Notes: generated by a model not told the origin, from the sequence alone. A stretch of 64,000 nucleotides of DNA from Nocardioides ochotonae (GCF_011420305.2 NZ_CP061769.1:2343001-2407000); one strand, 5' to 3'; counted from the first letter of the stretch, positions 35,199 through 44,249 are shown. Made by a program: numbers and translations.

Positions 35199-36154
35199 CC
35201 CCGCCTCCTGCTCGTCCAGGCACCCAGCAGGCCGACGACGAGCATCAGGCCGCCCGGCTCCACCCGGTCGAAGCTGTGGTCGCGGGCCGCGGCCAGGATC
35301 GCCTTCTTCTCCTGGCGCTCCACGGCGCGCGCGATCACCACCGTGTTGGCGTCGTCGCCGGCGTCCACGACCAGCACGTCCCCGTGCGTGCGCCGGGTCT
35401 GGCTGCGCAGCTCGGCGGTGGCCTCGGCCCGGTTGTGGTCCGGTACGACGCCGAACACCATCGCCTCGCTCTGCACCGCCAGCTCCGTGGCCTGGGCCAG
35501 GGTGTAGATCGCGTCGCCCGAGACGAGGTTGTCGGTGGCGAGCACGACCGTGCGGGCCCGCTGGTCCTCGGGGCGGTCGAAGTGCTGCACGCAGCTCGCC
35601 AGCCCGTCGCCCACCAGCGAGGATCCCGAGCGTGGTGCCTCGGTCCCCGGGACCGGCCCCGCCTCGACCGCGACCCGCGCATCACGCAGGCCGCGGACCA
35701 CGAAGTCGTAGTCGTCGGTGAGCGGGAACCCGGTGACCGCGTTGCCGTCGAACATCACGAACCCGATGCGCTCCTCGCTCAGCTCGGCCACCAGCGACAG
35801 GTAGGTGTCCAGCACGTCCGTGACCACCGGGGCCATCGAGCCGGAGACATCCATGCACAAGACGACGTCGCGGGTGCGCATCTGCTCGGACTCATCGGAG
35901 ACCCCGACCAGCCGGGCCGCCATCAGCGCGGCGCCGGCGAGCGCGAGCACCAGGCTCAGCACCTCGAGGCGCCGTGCCCGCACCTCGCGGCGTACCAGCG
36001 CGCGGAAGGCCGGCAGCGCCCGCACCCGCTCCAGACCCGCGACCGCGACGCCGTCACCGCGACGGCGCAGCCGGTGCCACCACCACGCCGTGAGCCCCAC
36101 GGCCAGGCCGAGCATCAGGACCAGCGCGCCCACCCACCACTGGATCAGTGCCAC
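35195..36154 (-). CDS. VWA-domain membrane protein (Bat type)
   Basis: This 319-residue protein has TM helices near 8-25 and ~67-85, then a VWA domain with the canonical DVSGS site (VVLCMDVSGSMAPVVTDVLD). The strands RIGFVMFDGNAV and TVVLATDNLVSGD follow, with a final TM (GGLMLVVGLLGAW). It is the second VWA subunit of the MoxR module. Overlaps the DUF4381-like gene by 10 nt and the next gene by ATGA. Confidence 0.88.
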   Translation of the reverse strand: MALIQWWVGALVLMLGLAVGLTAWWWHRLRRRGDGVAVAGLERVRALPAFRALVRREVRARRLEVLSLVLALAGAALMAARLVGVSDESEQMRTRDVVLCMDVSGSMAPVVTDVLDTYLSLVAELSEERIGFVMFDGNAVTGFPLTDDYDFVVRGLRDARVAVEAGPVPGTEAPRSGSSLVGDGLASCVQHFDRPEDQRARTVVLATDNLVSGDAIYTLAQATELAVQSEAMVFGVVPDHNRAEATAELRSQTRRTHGDVLVVDAGDDANTVVIARAVERQEKKAILAAARDHSFDRVEPGGLMLVVGLLGAWTSRRRG

Positions 36155-36615
36155 GAGGTCACCACCTCGCGGGCGCGGTGGTGGGCCGCGGCGAGGTCGA
36201 CGTCAGCGGTCGGGTCGAAGAGCGCAGGCGCGGTCCAGGCCACGAAGTCGACCGTCGGGGCCAGCCGCGGGTCCTTGACGGCCTGCCGGCGCAGGTCGGG
36301 CAGCGTGGCGTAGTCGGCGTCGCCCTCGCCCGCGAGGCCGACGAAGCGGCGCACCTCGGCGCTGAGTCCGCTCACCGCGGCGCGCGCGGTCACGTCACCG
36401 GCCTCGGCCGCGGCCCGCCAGTCGTCGATGCGGGCGAGCGCCTCGGCGCGCACCGCCTCCAGTGGGTCCCCGCCGGCGGGTGCCGCGGTCTCGCGCAGCA
36501 CCCGCCGGGTGCGCCACACCAGCACGACGATGAGCACCACGCAGACCGCTGCGAGCGCCCACCACCACGAGGAGTAGTCGGCCGGCGGGTTGATCGGGCT
36601 GCGTTCAGCGCGCAC
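36145..36615 (-). CDS. DUF4381-like small membrane protein of the MoxR-VWA module
   Basis: This 156-residue protein has one TM (WWWALAAVCVVLIVVLVW) followed by a ~110-residue helical cytoplasmic domain. It lies between DUF58 and VWA genes, the usual place of DUF4381 members in such modules. Overlaps DUF58 by 11 nt. The family call rests mainly on position and layout. Confidence 0.7.
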   Translation of the reverse strand: MRAERSPINPPADYSSWWWALAAVCVVLIVVLVWRTRRVLRETAAPAGGDPLEAVRAEALARIDDWRAAAEAGDVTARAAVSGLSAEVRRFVGLAGEGDADYATLPDLRRQAVKDPRLAPTVDFVAWTAPALFDPTADVDLAAAHHRAREVVTSWH

Positions 36616-37498
36616 GACGGGTCCTGTCCATCAGGGTCAGCAGCTCGGTCACGGCTCGGTCCTCGCGCTCCACATGCACGTGCGGCACCCCGAGGCGCGC
36701 CAGCACCGCTGCCCGCTGCTCGGCGCGCGCCCGGTCCGCCGCCGCCACCTCGGCGGCCAGCGCGGCGCTGCGTGCGGCGAAGTCCGGGAAGCCGCGCCCG
36801 GTGCCGACGTCCCGCACCCGCCGGCCGCTGCGTCCCGGCCGAGTCGGGTCGACGTCCGCGAGGGTCACGACCAGCAGCTCGTGCTGGGCCAGCAGCCGGG
36901 CGAGACGGGCCTCGAGCTCGTGGTCGCAGGCCACGTCGCCGAGGACGAGCACCATGATCGTGCGCCGGCGTACGACGCCCGCGGCGTAGTCGAGCAGGTC
37001 GAGGGTGCGCTGAGGCGGGGAGTCGGTGGCACTGCTGCGCACCACGAGCTCCAGCATCCGCTCCAGCGGGAGCTCCCGCGTCGTAGGGCGCTGCACAGCG
37101 GGCCCGTCCTCGGTCGAGCAGACCAGCCCGACGTAGTCGCCGTGGCTGATCGCGACCCAGCCGACCAGGCCGGCGACGGTGACGGCCACGTCGCGCTTGA
37201 GGTCGCCGTCACCGTCCTCCCACGAGGCCAGCGCGGACAGCTCGCGCCCGGTGTCCACGACCAGCAGCACGGTGTGTCTGCGCTCGGCGACGTAGCGCCG
37301 GACGAGCAGGTCCCCGTGCCGCGCGGTGGCCAACCAGTCGATGTCCGCGACATCGTCGCCGGGCACATAGGCACGCAGGTCCGCGAAGTCGAGGCTGCGG
37401 CCCGACTGCGTCGCGGCGTACTGCCCGTCCAGCAGCCCCGCGACCTTGCGGCGTGCGTGGAGGGTGACCCGCGTCTTGACCTTGGTCAGCAGCGCCAT
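36605..37498 (-). CDS. DUF58 domain protein of the MoxR-VWA module
   Basis: This 297-residue protein has the diagnostic DUF58 motif AYVPGDDVADIDWLATARHG at about 48-67, followed by LLVRRYVAERRHTVLLVVDT, a degenerate VWA-like fold. DUF58 proteins are regular partners of MoxR ATPases. No TM is seen. It starts 3 nt after the MoxR stop. Confidence 0.92.
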   Translation of the reverse strand: MALLTKVKTRVTLHARRKVAGLLDGQYAATQSGRSLDFADLRAYVPGDDVADIDWLATARHGDLLVRRYVAERRHTVLLVVDTGRELSALASWEDGDGDLKRDVAVTVAGLVGWVAISHGDYVGLVCSTEDGPAVQRPTTRELPLERMLELVVRSSATDSPPQRTLDLLDYAAGVVRRRTIMVLVLGDVACDHELEARLARLLAQHELLVVTLADVDPTRPGRSGRRVRDVGTGRGFPDFAARSAALAAEVAAADRARAEQRAAVLARLGVPHVHVEREDRAVTELLTLMDRTRRAR

Positions 37499-37501
37499 GG
37501 C

Positions 37502-38521
37502 TCAGGGAGTGGGTACGGCGGCGAACACCGCGTCCACGACGTCGTCGGGGCGGACCCGGGCCGCGGCGGCCTCGAAGGTCAGCAGGATGCGGTGGCGCAG
37601 CACCGAGTGGCGCAGCGCCACGACGTCCTCGGGCAGCACGTGGCCGCGCCCGGCCAGGACCGCCAGGGCGCGGGCCGCCTGCAGGAACGCGATCGCGCCG
37701 CGGGGGCTGGCGCCGTGCTCGAGGTAGCGGGCGGTGTCGGTGGGCAGGAACTGGTCGGGATGGCGCGTCACGTTGACGATCTCGACGATGTAGCGGCGCA
37801 CCGACTCCGCGACGTGCACCCGGTCGGCGACCCCCTGCAGGAACTCCACGTCCGCCAGCGTGGCCACGGGGGCGGACGCGGGGGCCTGCAAGGTGCCGTC
37901 CGCGATCCGGCTCAGCACGAGCGACTCCTCCTCCGGCGAGGGGTAGTCGAGGACCTCCTTGAGCAGGAAGCGGTCCATCTGCGCCTGCGGCAGGACGTAG
38001 GTGCCCTCCTCGTCGATGGGGTTCTGGGTGGCGAGCACCAGGAACGGGCGGGGCAGCCGATGGGTGCGCCCGCCGATCGTGGTCTGGCGCTCCTGCATCG
38101 CCTCGAGCATCGCCGACTGCGTCTTCGCCGAGGACCGGTTGATCTCGTCGAGGAGCACGAAGTTGGCGTGCACCGGGCCCAGCTGGGTGCTGAACGTGGC
38201 CGTCGCGGGGTCGTAGACCTGGGTGCCGATGATGTCGGCCGGCAGCAGGTCCGGGGTGCACTGGATGCGGGAGAACCGCGCGTCCACCGAGGAGGCGAGC
38301 ACCTGGGCCGACAGCGTCTTCGCGAGCCCGGGCACCGACTCCATCAGCAGGTGGCCGCGCGCCATCATCGTCACCAGCAGGCTGCGCAGCAGCCCGCGCT
38401 GGCCGACCACGGTCGCCGTGAACGCCCGCTCGATGTCGCCGGTCACGCGGGCGGCCTCGTCGAGCTCCCCCCTCGTCAGCGTCGGCAGCGAGCCCAGGGT
38501 CGGTGTCGTCAGGGGGATCAT
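37502..38521 (-). CDS. MoxR-family AAA+ ATPase
   Basis: This 339-residue AAA+ protein has P-loop MESVPGLAKT (the MoxR form of Walker A), Walker B FVLLDEINRSSAKTQSAMLE, sensor 1 LVLATQNPIDEEGTY and sensor 2 region ASPRGAIAFLQAA. MoxR ATPases assemble or activate enzyme complexes together with VWA proteins. ATG at 38521 has GAAGGAA before it and overlaps the stop of the ECF S-component gene (ATGA), tying this module to the transporter genes. Confidence 0.95.
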   Translation of the reverse strand: MIPLTTPTLGSLPTLTRGELDEAARVTGDIERAFTATVVGQRGLLRSLLVTMMARGHLLMESVPGLAKTLSAQVLASSVDARFSRIQCTPDLLPADIIGTQVYDPATATFSTQLGPVHANFVLLDEINRSSAKTQSAMLEAMQERQTTIGGRTHRLPRPFLVLATQNPIDEEGTYVLPQAQMDRFLLKEVLDYPSPEEESLVLSRIADGTLQAPASAPVATLADVEFLQGVADRVHVAESVRRYIVEIVNVTRHPDQFLPTDTARYLEHGASPRGAIAFLQAARALAVLAGRGHVLPEDVVALRHSVLRHRILLTFEAAAARVRPDDVVDAVFAAVPTP

Positions 38522-39456
38522 CTGGTTCCTTCGTTCCACAGTCGGTCAAGGCGGGCACGGTCCCCGCGGCGCTCGAGCGCCGCGGGCCGCACCTGGTCGG
38601 TCTGCTGGGTGGTGGTGACCCGCAGGTCACCCGGGGTCGGACGCAACGCCACGATCAGCGGGCGGCCCACGAGGAGCAGCACCACCGCCGTGGTGACGCC
38701 ACGGGTCAGGTCGAGAGCGATCGAGGTGTCGAGGGTGTAGGCCCACAGCCGCTCGAGCACCTGGGACGGCGGCAGCCCGGGATGGAAGTGACTGGTGCTC
38801 GACCCGGTCTCCTGCGCCCACCCCATGAGGTTGAGCAGCACCCCGCTGCCGACCCCCGCGGCCAGGGCGACGGGCAGCGCGGCGAGCCAGGCCGCGGTCG
38901 GGCGCAGCCGCACCAGCAGTCCCCCGCTCAGGCCGACCAGCCCCCACACCACCGCCTGGCTGGGCAGCGTCTCGGCGGGTACGGCGACCAGCACGGTCGA
39001 GACGAGCCCCGACGCGGCACCGGTCAGGAACCCCGCCGGGGCGCCCAGCGCGACCCCCGCCAGCAACGGGAGCACGTGGACCAGCTCCACCCCGGAGGAC
39101 GACGGGCTCAGCACCGCGCGGAGCACGCAGTTCGCGAGCACCAGGCCCGCGACCGGCGCCAGCACGTCGTGACGTCGCCCCGCGTCGCGCCAGATCGTGG
39201 CGGCCAGCAGCGCCAGCCCGCACACCAACGCCCCGAGCACCCACGGCGCCTCGGCGCGCAGCTGCTCGCGGGAGGGGTGGGTCAGGGAGTCCCACACCGG
39301 CCACCCGATCCAGGCCAGGCCGAGCAGCGCCAGGACAGCGATCGTCAACGTCGAGCGCCACCCGGCGCCGACTCCGACGGTGCGCCACCTGCTTCTGGCC
39401 CGGCCGCCCCGGCGGCTCGCCCGGGGCTGCGTGGCGGAGCTCATCGCGGGCCTCAT
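38518..39456 (-). CDS. ECF transporter S (substrate-binding) component, probably cobalamin-related
   Basis: This 312-residue protein has a basic N-terminus and about six TM segments, among them the S-component-like VLPLLAGVALGAPAGFLTG and VVWGLVGLSGGLLVRL. A charged C-terminal tail of ~35 residues follows. In ECF importers the S component binds the vitamin and docks to the A/T module, whose genes lie immediately upstream here. The cobalamin riboswitch heading the operon makes B12 or a precursor the likely substrate; cobalt is less likely because no CbiN/CbiM is seen. ATGA overlaps on both sides. Confidence 0.8.
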   Translation of the reverse strand: MRPAMSSATQPRASRRGGRARSRWRTVGVGAGWRSTLTIAVLALLGLAWIGWPVWDSLTHPSREQLRAEAPWVLGALVCGLALLAATIWRDAGRRHDVLAPVAGLVLANCVLRAVLSPSSSGVELVHVLPLLAGVALGAPAGFLTGAASGLVSTVLVAVPAETLPSQAVVWGLVGLSGGLLVRLRPTAAWLAALPVALAAGVGSGVLLNLMGWAQETGSSTSHFHPGLPPSQVLERLWAYTLDTSIALDLTRGVTTAVVLLLVGRPLIVALRPTPGDLRVTTTQQTDQVRPAALERRGDRARLDRLWNEGTR

Positions 39457-40847
39457 TGCGGGGCTCCCAGCACGTCGCGCACCCGCAGCGCACGGGCTCC
39501 GGCGCGCCGCAGCACCGGCGCCACGGGCAGCCGGTCGGCGACCACGACCGGGGTCCCGTCGGCGACCTGCCCGTCGGGGCCGAGCACCAGGAGCCGGTGG
39601 CAGGCGCGGACCAGCAGCTCGGGGTCCCGGCTGAGCAGCACGGAGGTGCCGCGCGGCTCGTCGGCGAGCAGGCCCGCCAGCCGGCGGCGCGCTCCGGCGT
39701 CCAGCCCGGCGTCGGGGTTCACGAGCAGGGTCGGGCCGCTGGCCAGGGTGGACAGCGCCCAGCGCAACGCGGCACGCTCTCCGTCGGAGTGCTGCGTGGT
39801 CGTGCGCGCGGGGTCCAGGGACACCAGCCGGCCCGCGAGCGCGAGGACCTCCTCGGCGGTGGTCGCGTGCCGCTTCGCCCACAGGCGGGCTATCCGGCCC
39901 ACCGGTACGCCGCGAGGCAGCACGAGCGGGCGCGGCAGGCGGGTGCCGTGGCCGGCGAGGGCGGCGAGGCGCCGGGCCACGTCCAGGGCACGCGGCTCCT
40001 GGCCCGCCTCGGCCACCACGCCCAGGGTCTCGAGATGGTGCACCCGGACCTCGTGCGGGAGCCCGGTCCGGTCGGTGGGTGCCGCGACGAGCAGCTCGCC
40101 GACCGGGCTCCGGCGGGCCGTCGTACGCGGGCTGGCCGAGGCCACCTCGCGCCGAGTGCCCAGCCGGGCCAGGTCGGCCCACTCCTCCCGCGGCAGGCCC
40201 AGCGCCCGTGCCAGCGCCAGCTGCGGTGGGGCCGGCAGCGTGCGCGGCATCCAGCTCTGCGCCGCGCTGGCGATCGCGCCGCCGGGGACCAGCTCGACGA
40301 CGCGGTCGGCCAGGGCGACGGCGTCCTCGAGCACGTGCTCGGCCCACAGCACGTGGGTGCCCCGGTCGGCGAGGCGCCGCAACGCCGCTGACACGGCCGC
40401 GCGGTGGGTGGCGTGCAGCCGGCTCAGCGGCTGGTCCACGAGCGCGACCTCGGCCCGCGGGTGGCCGGTGACCCAGGCGACGCCGAGCGCCGCACGGCGC
40501 GAGGCGTCGAGCGAGCGCGCCGGCGTCTCCAGCAGGTCCTCGAGGCCGAGCTCGGCGACCAGCTCCTGGTCGGGACGGGACCCGAGCAGCTCGTGCACCG
40601 CGCGGTCCGGCAGCTCGGTGCCGGGCAGCGCCTCGACGAGCGCGCCCGGCTCCCGGCGACCGGGGAGGTCGCCGCGGACCAGTGCGCCCGCCGGCAGGCG
40701 ACCGGCGATCGCGCGCAGGACGGTCGTCGTGCCGCAGCCGCTCACCCCGGTCAGGAGCGTGAGGCCCTCGACCTCGAGGCTCACCTCGGACACCGCGAGA
40801 CCTCGCCCGGGCAGCCACACCGAGAGACCGCCGACCTGCACGCTCAT
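39453..40847 (-). CDS. ECF/ABC-type ATPase with degenerate nucleotide-binding motifs
   Basis: This 464-residue protein looks like two tandem ABC ATPase halves, as in fused CbiO/EcfA proteins. The first half has GVSGCGTTTVLRAIAG at 34-49, where the Walker A Lys is Thr, and Walker B AEVALVDQPLSRL. The second half has signature-like HSDGERAALRWAL at ~353 and Walker B PTLLVNPDAGLD, but no recognisable P-loop. The general call is supported by both Walker B regions and the S/T neighbours. Missing lysines suggest reduced or unusual ATP hydrolysis. Start 40847 overlaps the T-component stop (ATGA). Confidence 0.8.
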   Translation of the reverse strand: MSVQVGGLSVWLPGRGLAVSEVSLEVEGLTLLTGVSGCGTTTVLRAIAGRLPAGALVRGDLPGRREPGALVEALPGTELPDRAVHELLGSRPDQELVAELGLEDLLETPARSLDASRRAALGVAWVTGHPRAEVALVDQPLSRLHATHRAAVSAALRRLADRGTHVLWAEHVLEDAVALADRVVELVPGGAIASAAQSWMPRTLPAPPQLALARALGLPREEWADLARLGTRREVASASPRTTARRSPVGELLVAAPTDRTGLPHEVRVHHLETLGVVAEAGQEPRALDVARRLAALAGHGTRLPRPLVLPRGVPVGRIARLWAKRHATTAEEVLALAGRLVSLDPARTTTQHSDGERAALRWALSTLASGPTLLVNPDAGLDAGARRRLAGLLADEPRGTSVLLSRDPELLVRACHRLLVLGPDGQVADGTPVVVADRLPVAPVLRRAGARALRVRDVLGAPQ

Positions 40848-41773
40848 GCGGACCTCCGGGTCGGCAGCGCCACGACGGGCAGGACGAGGACCGCCGCAGC
40901 GACCACGACGGGGTCGCGGCCGGGTACGGCGTACACGGCGAGGAGCAGCGCGAGCGCTGCCACAGCGGGGGCGAGCGCCGGGCCGGACAGGCGCGGCAGG
41001 CCGGTGCGCGCCAGCACGGCACCGCCGAGGAGCGCGACGATCAGGGCGAGGGCGCCGAGCTCGGCGCCGGTCCGGTCGCCGGGGACGACGGCCGCGGCGA
41101 GCACTGCGCAGGCCAGCAGGGCCGCGCCGACCACCCGGACTCCGGCGTGCCAGGCCGGCTCCACCCGGGTGCCGGAGGTGCTGGTCCACGCCCGGGCGGC
41201 GTCGCGGGCCCGGTCGCACAGGTCCGCGACGCCGGCGGCAGGGAGGTCGAGCCCGTGGGCGCGCAGCGCGATCCGGTCCGCACGCCGGGCCGCGCAGGCC
41301 TCCCCCAAGAAGACCACCGGGGCCAGCACCGCGGCGCCGCGACCGGCCACCAGGTCCAGGAGCCGCTGCCACTCCGCCGCGGGCACCGCGCGCTGCAGCA
41401 GGCCAAGCACGGCGAGCAGGGCGGCGCCGATCAGGGCCTCACGCAGCGCCGCAACGAGCCGGCCGGTCGTGACCGCACCCCCGAAGGAGCCCCCGGTCTC
41501 GGGAGTCCAGCTCGGCAGCACCCAGAGCACGTCCCCTCCGGGGACGCCGCGGTCCAGGAGCACGCCGAGGACGAACCACAGCGCCACCAGCACCAGGCAG
41601 GCGCCGACGACGAGGGCACCGGTGCCCCGGCGTTCCGCCCCGACCAGCCACCAGGCGGCGGCCACGGAGCCCAGCAGCGACGCCGGCACCCACCAGCCGG
41701 CGTACGACTGCAAAGCGAGGTAGGTCGCGACCGCCCAGCACAGCCAGGCGACCGCGGTGGTCGGGAACCTCAT
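40844..41773 (-). CDS. ECF transporter T (transmembrane) component, CbiQ-like
   Basis: This 309-residue protein has about six to eight TM segments. Between them is a cytoplasmic region with the coupling-helix features of EcfT/CbiQ (FLGEACAARRADRIALRAHG, then DLCDRARDAARAW), which contacts the ATPases. Together with the downstream A and S genes it forms a complete importer. Start at 41773, ATGA-coupled to the upstream surface protein gene. Confidence 0.8.
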   Translation of the reverse strand: MRFPTTAVAWLCWAVATYLALQSYAGWWVPASLLGSVAAAWWLVGAERRGTGALVVGACLVLVALWFVLGVLLDRGVPGGDVLWVLPSWTPETGGSFGGAVTTGRLVAALREALIGAALLAVLGLLQRAVPAAEWQRLLDLVAGRGAAVLAPVVFLGEACAARRADRIALRAHGLDLPAAGVADLCDRARDAARAWTSTSGTRVEPAWHAGVRVVGAALLACAVLAAAVVPGDRTGAELGALALIVALLGGAVLARTGLPRLSGPALAPAVAALALLLAVYAVPGRDPVVVAAAVLVLPVVALPTRRSA

Positions 41774-42777
41774 GCCCGCCTCCGACGCAGTACGCCGAGG
41801 GTCGCGACCAGGGCGGCGACGCCGAGCAGCGCCGACGCGTCGCGGACGGTGTCGACCCGGTGCCCGACCGGGCCACCCGCGCCGACGACGTCGGCCGCCG
41901 CGTCGGGAACGTCGAGGTTGCGCGACCGGGGTCGCGGCGCGGGGGTGCCGCTGGCGCCTGCGCCGTGGGTGAGCGCGCCCCGCACCCGGGAGCCGACCGG
42001 TGGGAAGGCCTCGACGGGCGCGGGAGCCTCGGGCGTCCCGGTCGCGGCGGGGACGACGCGCCAGTGGGCCACGGGCGTGCCGGTGCGCAGGTTGACCAGA
42101 CGGAAGCGGTGCGTGGTGGGCGTGAGTCCGCGCGGCACCTCGTACCCGACGCGACACGGCACCCCGGTGCCGCACGGCTGCGTCGTGGTCGTGCCGGTCG
42201 AGTGCCAGGCGCTGCCGTCGGCGTGCTCGACGTCGAAGGTGGTCCCGGGCACCGTCGCCTCCAGCAGCAGGGTCAGCTCCTGTCCGACCGGCTTGCGCCG
42301 CGCGAACCCGTCGCCGCGGACGATCGGGGTGCGGGCGGCCAGCTGGGTCCAGGTGCCGAGCACCTGGGCGAGGTCGCTCTGGGTGGTGTCGGCCAGGGTG
42401 AGCAGGACCGGCCCACCGGCCCGGCCGTCCGCGAGCAGCGGGAGCGTGAGGTCGGCGGCGCCGAACCCGTGGTCGTCGGTGCGGATCTCCACGGTCGGGC
42501 CGAGCGGGCGCAGCCGGGCGCGGCCGGTGGCGGCGTCCAGGGTGACGCGCTGGGCCTGGACCCGCACCCGGACCCGTGGGTTGCCGGTCACGGCCACCTC
42601 GTGGGTGGCGCCCTCGATCCACGACACCGGTGCCTGGACCGAGCAGGGCACCGACGAGGAGGCGCAGAGGGCACGGGTCTCAGAGCTCGCGGCGGCGTGG
42701 GCCGGCGGCGTACCCAGGGTCGCGAAGGCGAGTGCCGCGGCGGTGGTCGCCAGCAGCTGTCGTCCGGTCGGGCTCAC
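41770..42777 (-). CDS. Exported, C-terminally anchored surface protein, paralogue of the upstream gene product
   Basis: This 335-residue protein has a signal peptide (LLATTAAALAFATLGTPPAHA), then a ~230-residue beta-rich domain. A Pro/Arg linker and a C-terminal TM with a basic tail (ALLGVAALVATLGVLRRRRA) follow. The domain shares landmarks with the preceding gene's product: LCASSSVPC vs LCDGFAEPC, RGDGFARRKPVGQELTL vs LGDGYAEHKPAGVELDL, and a LTPTTHRFRL vs LTPGRRYQFRI ending. Presumably a cell-surface substrate-capture or relay protein for the ECF importer. GTG at 42777 overlaps the preceding stop. Confidence 0.75.
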   Translation of the reverse strand: MSPTGRQLLATTAAALAFATLGTPPAHAAASSETRALCASSSVPCSVQAPVSWIEGATHEVAVTGNPRVRVRVQAQRVTLDAATGRARLRPLGPTVEIRTDDHGFGAADLTLPLLADGRAGGPVLLTLADTTQSDLAQVLGTWTQLAARTPIVRGDGFARRKPVGQELTLLLEATVPGTTFDVEHADGSAWHSTGTTTTQPCGTGVPCRVGYEVPRGLTPTTHRFRLVNLRTGTPVAHWRVVPAATGTPEAPAPVEAFPPVGSRVRGALTHGAGASGTPAPRPRSRNLDVPDAAADVVGAGGPVGHRVDTVRDASALLGVAALVATLGVLRRRRA

Positions 42778-44174
42778 AGGGTCTCTCCCTCGGCGAGCCG
42801 GGTGGTGCGCCGCCGCTGCGCCCACCACCAACCGAGCGGGGCGAGCAGGAGCAGCGCGCCGAGCAGGGCCATGGCGCCGGACACGCCCTGGCTGGCGGCG
42901 CCGGTGGCGGCGCTCGGCTCCCCGATCGCCTCCTCGCCCCACACCACGTCGGCCGGGCCGGAGGCACCCGCAGACGGCGGAGCGCTGGGACGGGCGGACG
43001 CCTGGGCGCCGGGCCCGGCGGACCCTTGGGCGCCGGGCTGGGCGGACTGTGGCGCAGTCGGCTGGCCAGTCGGGCTGGCGGCGGGTGCCGCGGGCGTCGG
43101 GGTGCCCGGCGCGACCGGGGGCACCGGAGCGGTGCTCGGCGCGGGCGACGCCGGCCCGGCGGGGCCTGCGGGCTGAGAGGTGGACGGCGTGGCCGGCGCC
43201 TCGGGGCCACCGGGGCCACCGGAGCCACCGGGTGCCGCGGGTGCGTCGGGCACGCCGGGCGCGAGGCCGGGGTCGAACTGGGCGCCGCGGTCCTCCGCCT
43301 CGCCATGCTCGGAGGGGACCACCGTCCACTGCGCGTAGGCCGGGTCGCTGATCGGGCGGTCCTGGCCGCCGCCGAAGTTGAGGTGGTGGTTGATCCGGAA
43401 CTGGTAGCGCCGGCCGGGGGTCAGGGTGGCGGGCACCGTGTAGTGCAGGTGCGCGATCTCCCCGGAGGTGTTGCTCAGCCGGGTGGCCCGGTCGAACCCG
43501 TGCCCGGGGACCGCCACCCACTCGCCCGCGTCGTCGAGGTACTCGACCCAGTAGCCGACCCCCATGACGTGGCCGACGACGTGCAGGTCGAGCTCGACGC
43601 CAGCCGGCTTGTGCTCGGCGTACCCGTCCCCGAGCAGCTTGGGGGTGCGTCCGCCGAACTGCACCACCTGCCCCAGGCGGGAGCGCAGGTCGATCGAGGT
43701 GTCGTCGGCGAGACCGACGAAGCCCCAGCCACCGGGCACGTCCGAGGTGGTGCGCGGCACCAGCTTCACGTGGTCGAGGCGGCCGTACCCGGGGCGCGAC
43801 TCCCGGGTCCTCCCGCCCAGCTGCGCGCCGCTGGGGACCAGGCCCGTGATGGCGCCGTCGGAGTTGAACTCGATCGCATAGAACTGCAGCGCCACGTCGA
43901 CGCCGGGATTGCCGACCACGTCGGTGGCGAGGATCTGGTCGTACGCCGCCAGGGTGCTCTGGGTGGTGATCCGGCACGGCTCGGCGAACCCGTCGCACAG
44001 CCGGTGCTGGGTGGGCTCCCCGGCCTGGGCCACCCCGACGGTGGCCGTGACCGAGGTGACGGCGACCGCGGCGAGCAGCAGGCTCGCGAGCGGCGCGCCG
44101 AGCGGCGCGCCGAGCGGACGGCGGTGCGTCGGCATACGCCCGGAGGACGCCGGGCAGGCGGGACGGCGAGGCAT
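42774..44174 (-). CDS. Exported, anchored surface protein with long Pro/Ala/Gly linker; first gene of the B12 operon
   Basis: This 466-residue protein has a long basic n-region and signal core (LASLLLAAVAVTSVTATVGV). A ~230-residue domain paralogous to the next gene's product follows, then ~130 residues of Pro/Ala/Gly/Ser linker that could cross the cell wall, and a C-terminal TM (GAMALLGALLLLAPLGWWWA) with basic tail. ATG at 44174 is favoured over 44135 because GGAAGGG lies just upstream. It directly follows a minus-strand cobalamin riboswitch. Role in B12 capture is inferred from context. Confidence 0.75.
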   Translation of the reverse strand: MPRRPACPASSGRMPTHRRPLGAPLGAPLASLLLAAVAVTSVTATVGVAQAGEPTQHRLCDGFAEPCRITTQSTLAAYDQILATDVVGNPGVDVALQFYAIEFNSDGAITGLVPSGAQLGGRTRESRPGYGRLDHVKLVPRTTSDVPGGWGFVGLADDTSIDLRSRLGQVVQFGGRTPKLLGDGYAEHKPAGVELDLHVVGHVMGVGYWVEYLDDAGEWVAVPGHGFDRATRLSNTSGEIAHLHYTVPATLTPGRRYQFRINHHLNFGGGQDRPISDPAYAQWTVVPSEHGEAEDRGAQFDPGLAPGVPDAPAAPGGSGGPGGPEAPATPSTSQPAGPAGPASPAPSTAPVPPVAPGTPTPAAPAASPTGQPTAPQSAQPGAQGSAGPGAQASARPSAPPSAGASGPADVVWGEEAIGEPSAATGAASQGVSGAMALLGALLLLAPLGWWWAQRRRTTRLAEGETL

Positions 44175-44249
44175 CGGGCCCTTCCTGGGTACGGCAAGGC
44201 AGGGTGGCCCGATCGACCTCCGTGCCCGCGCTTGTGCGACGACGGGTGA

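Noticed and set aside
33343..38521. MoxR/VWA genes as a cobalt or magnesium chelatase
   Set aside because: The ATPase has MoxR features and the neighbours are DUF58, DUF4381-like and Bat-type membrane VWA proteins; no large chelatase subunit is present.
36590..41472. Very long plus-strand open frames antisense to the MoxR/ECF genes
   Set aside because: They lie opposite well-supported genes, are Arg/Gly/Pro-rich and show no domain; long shadow frames are expected at this GC content.
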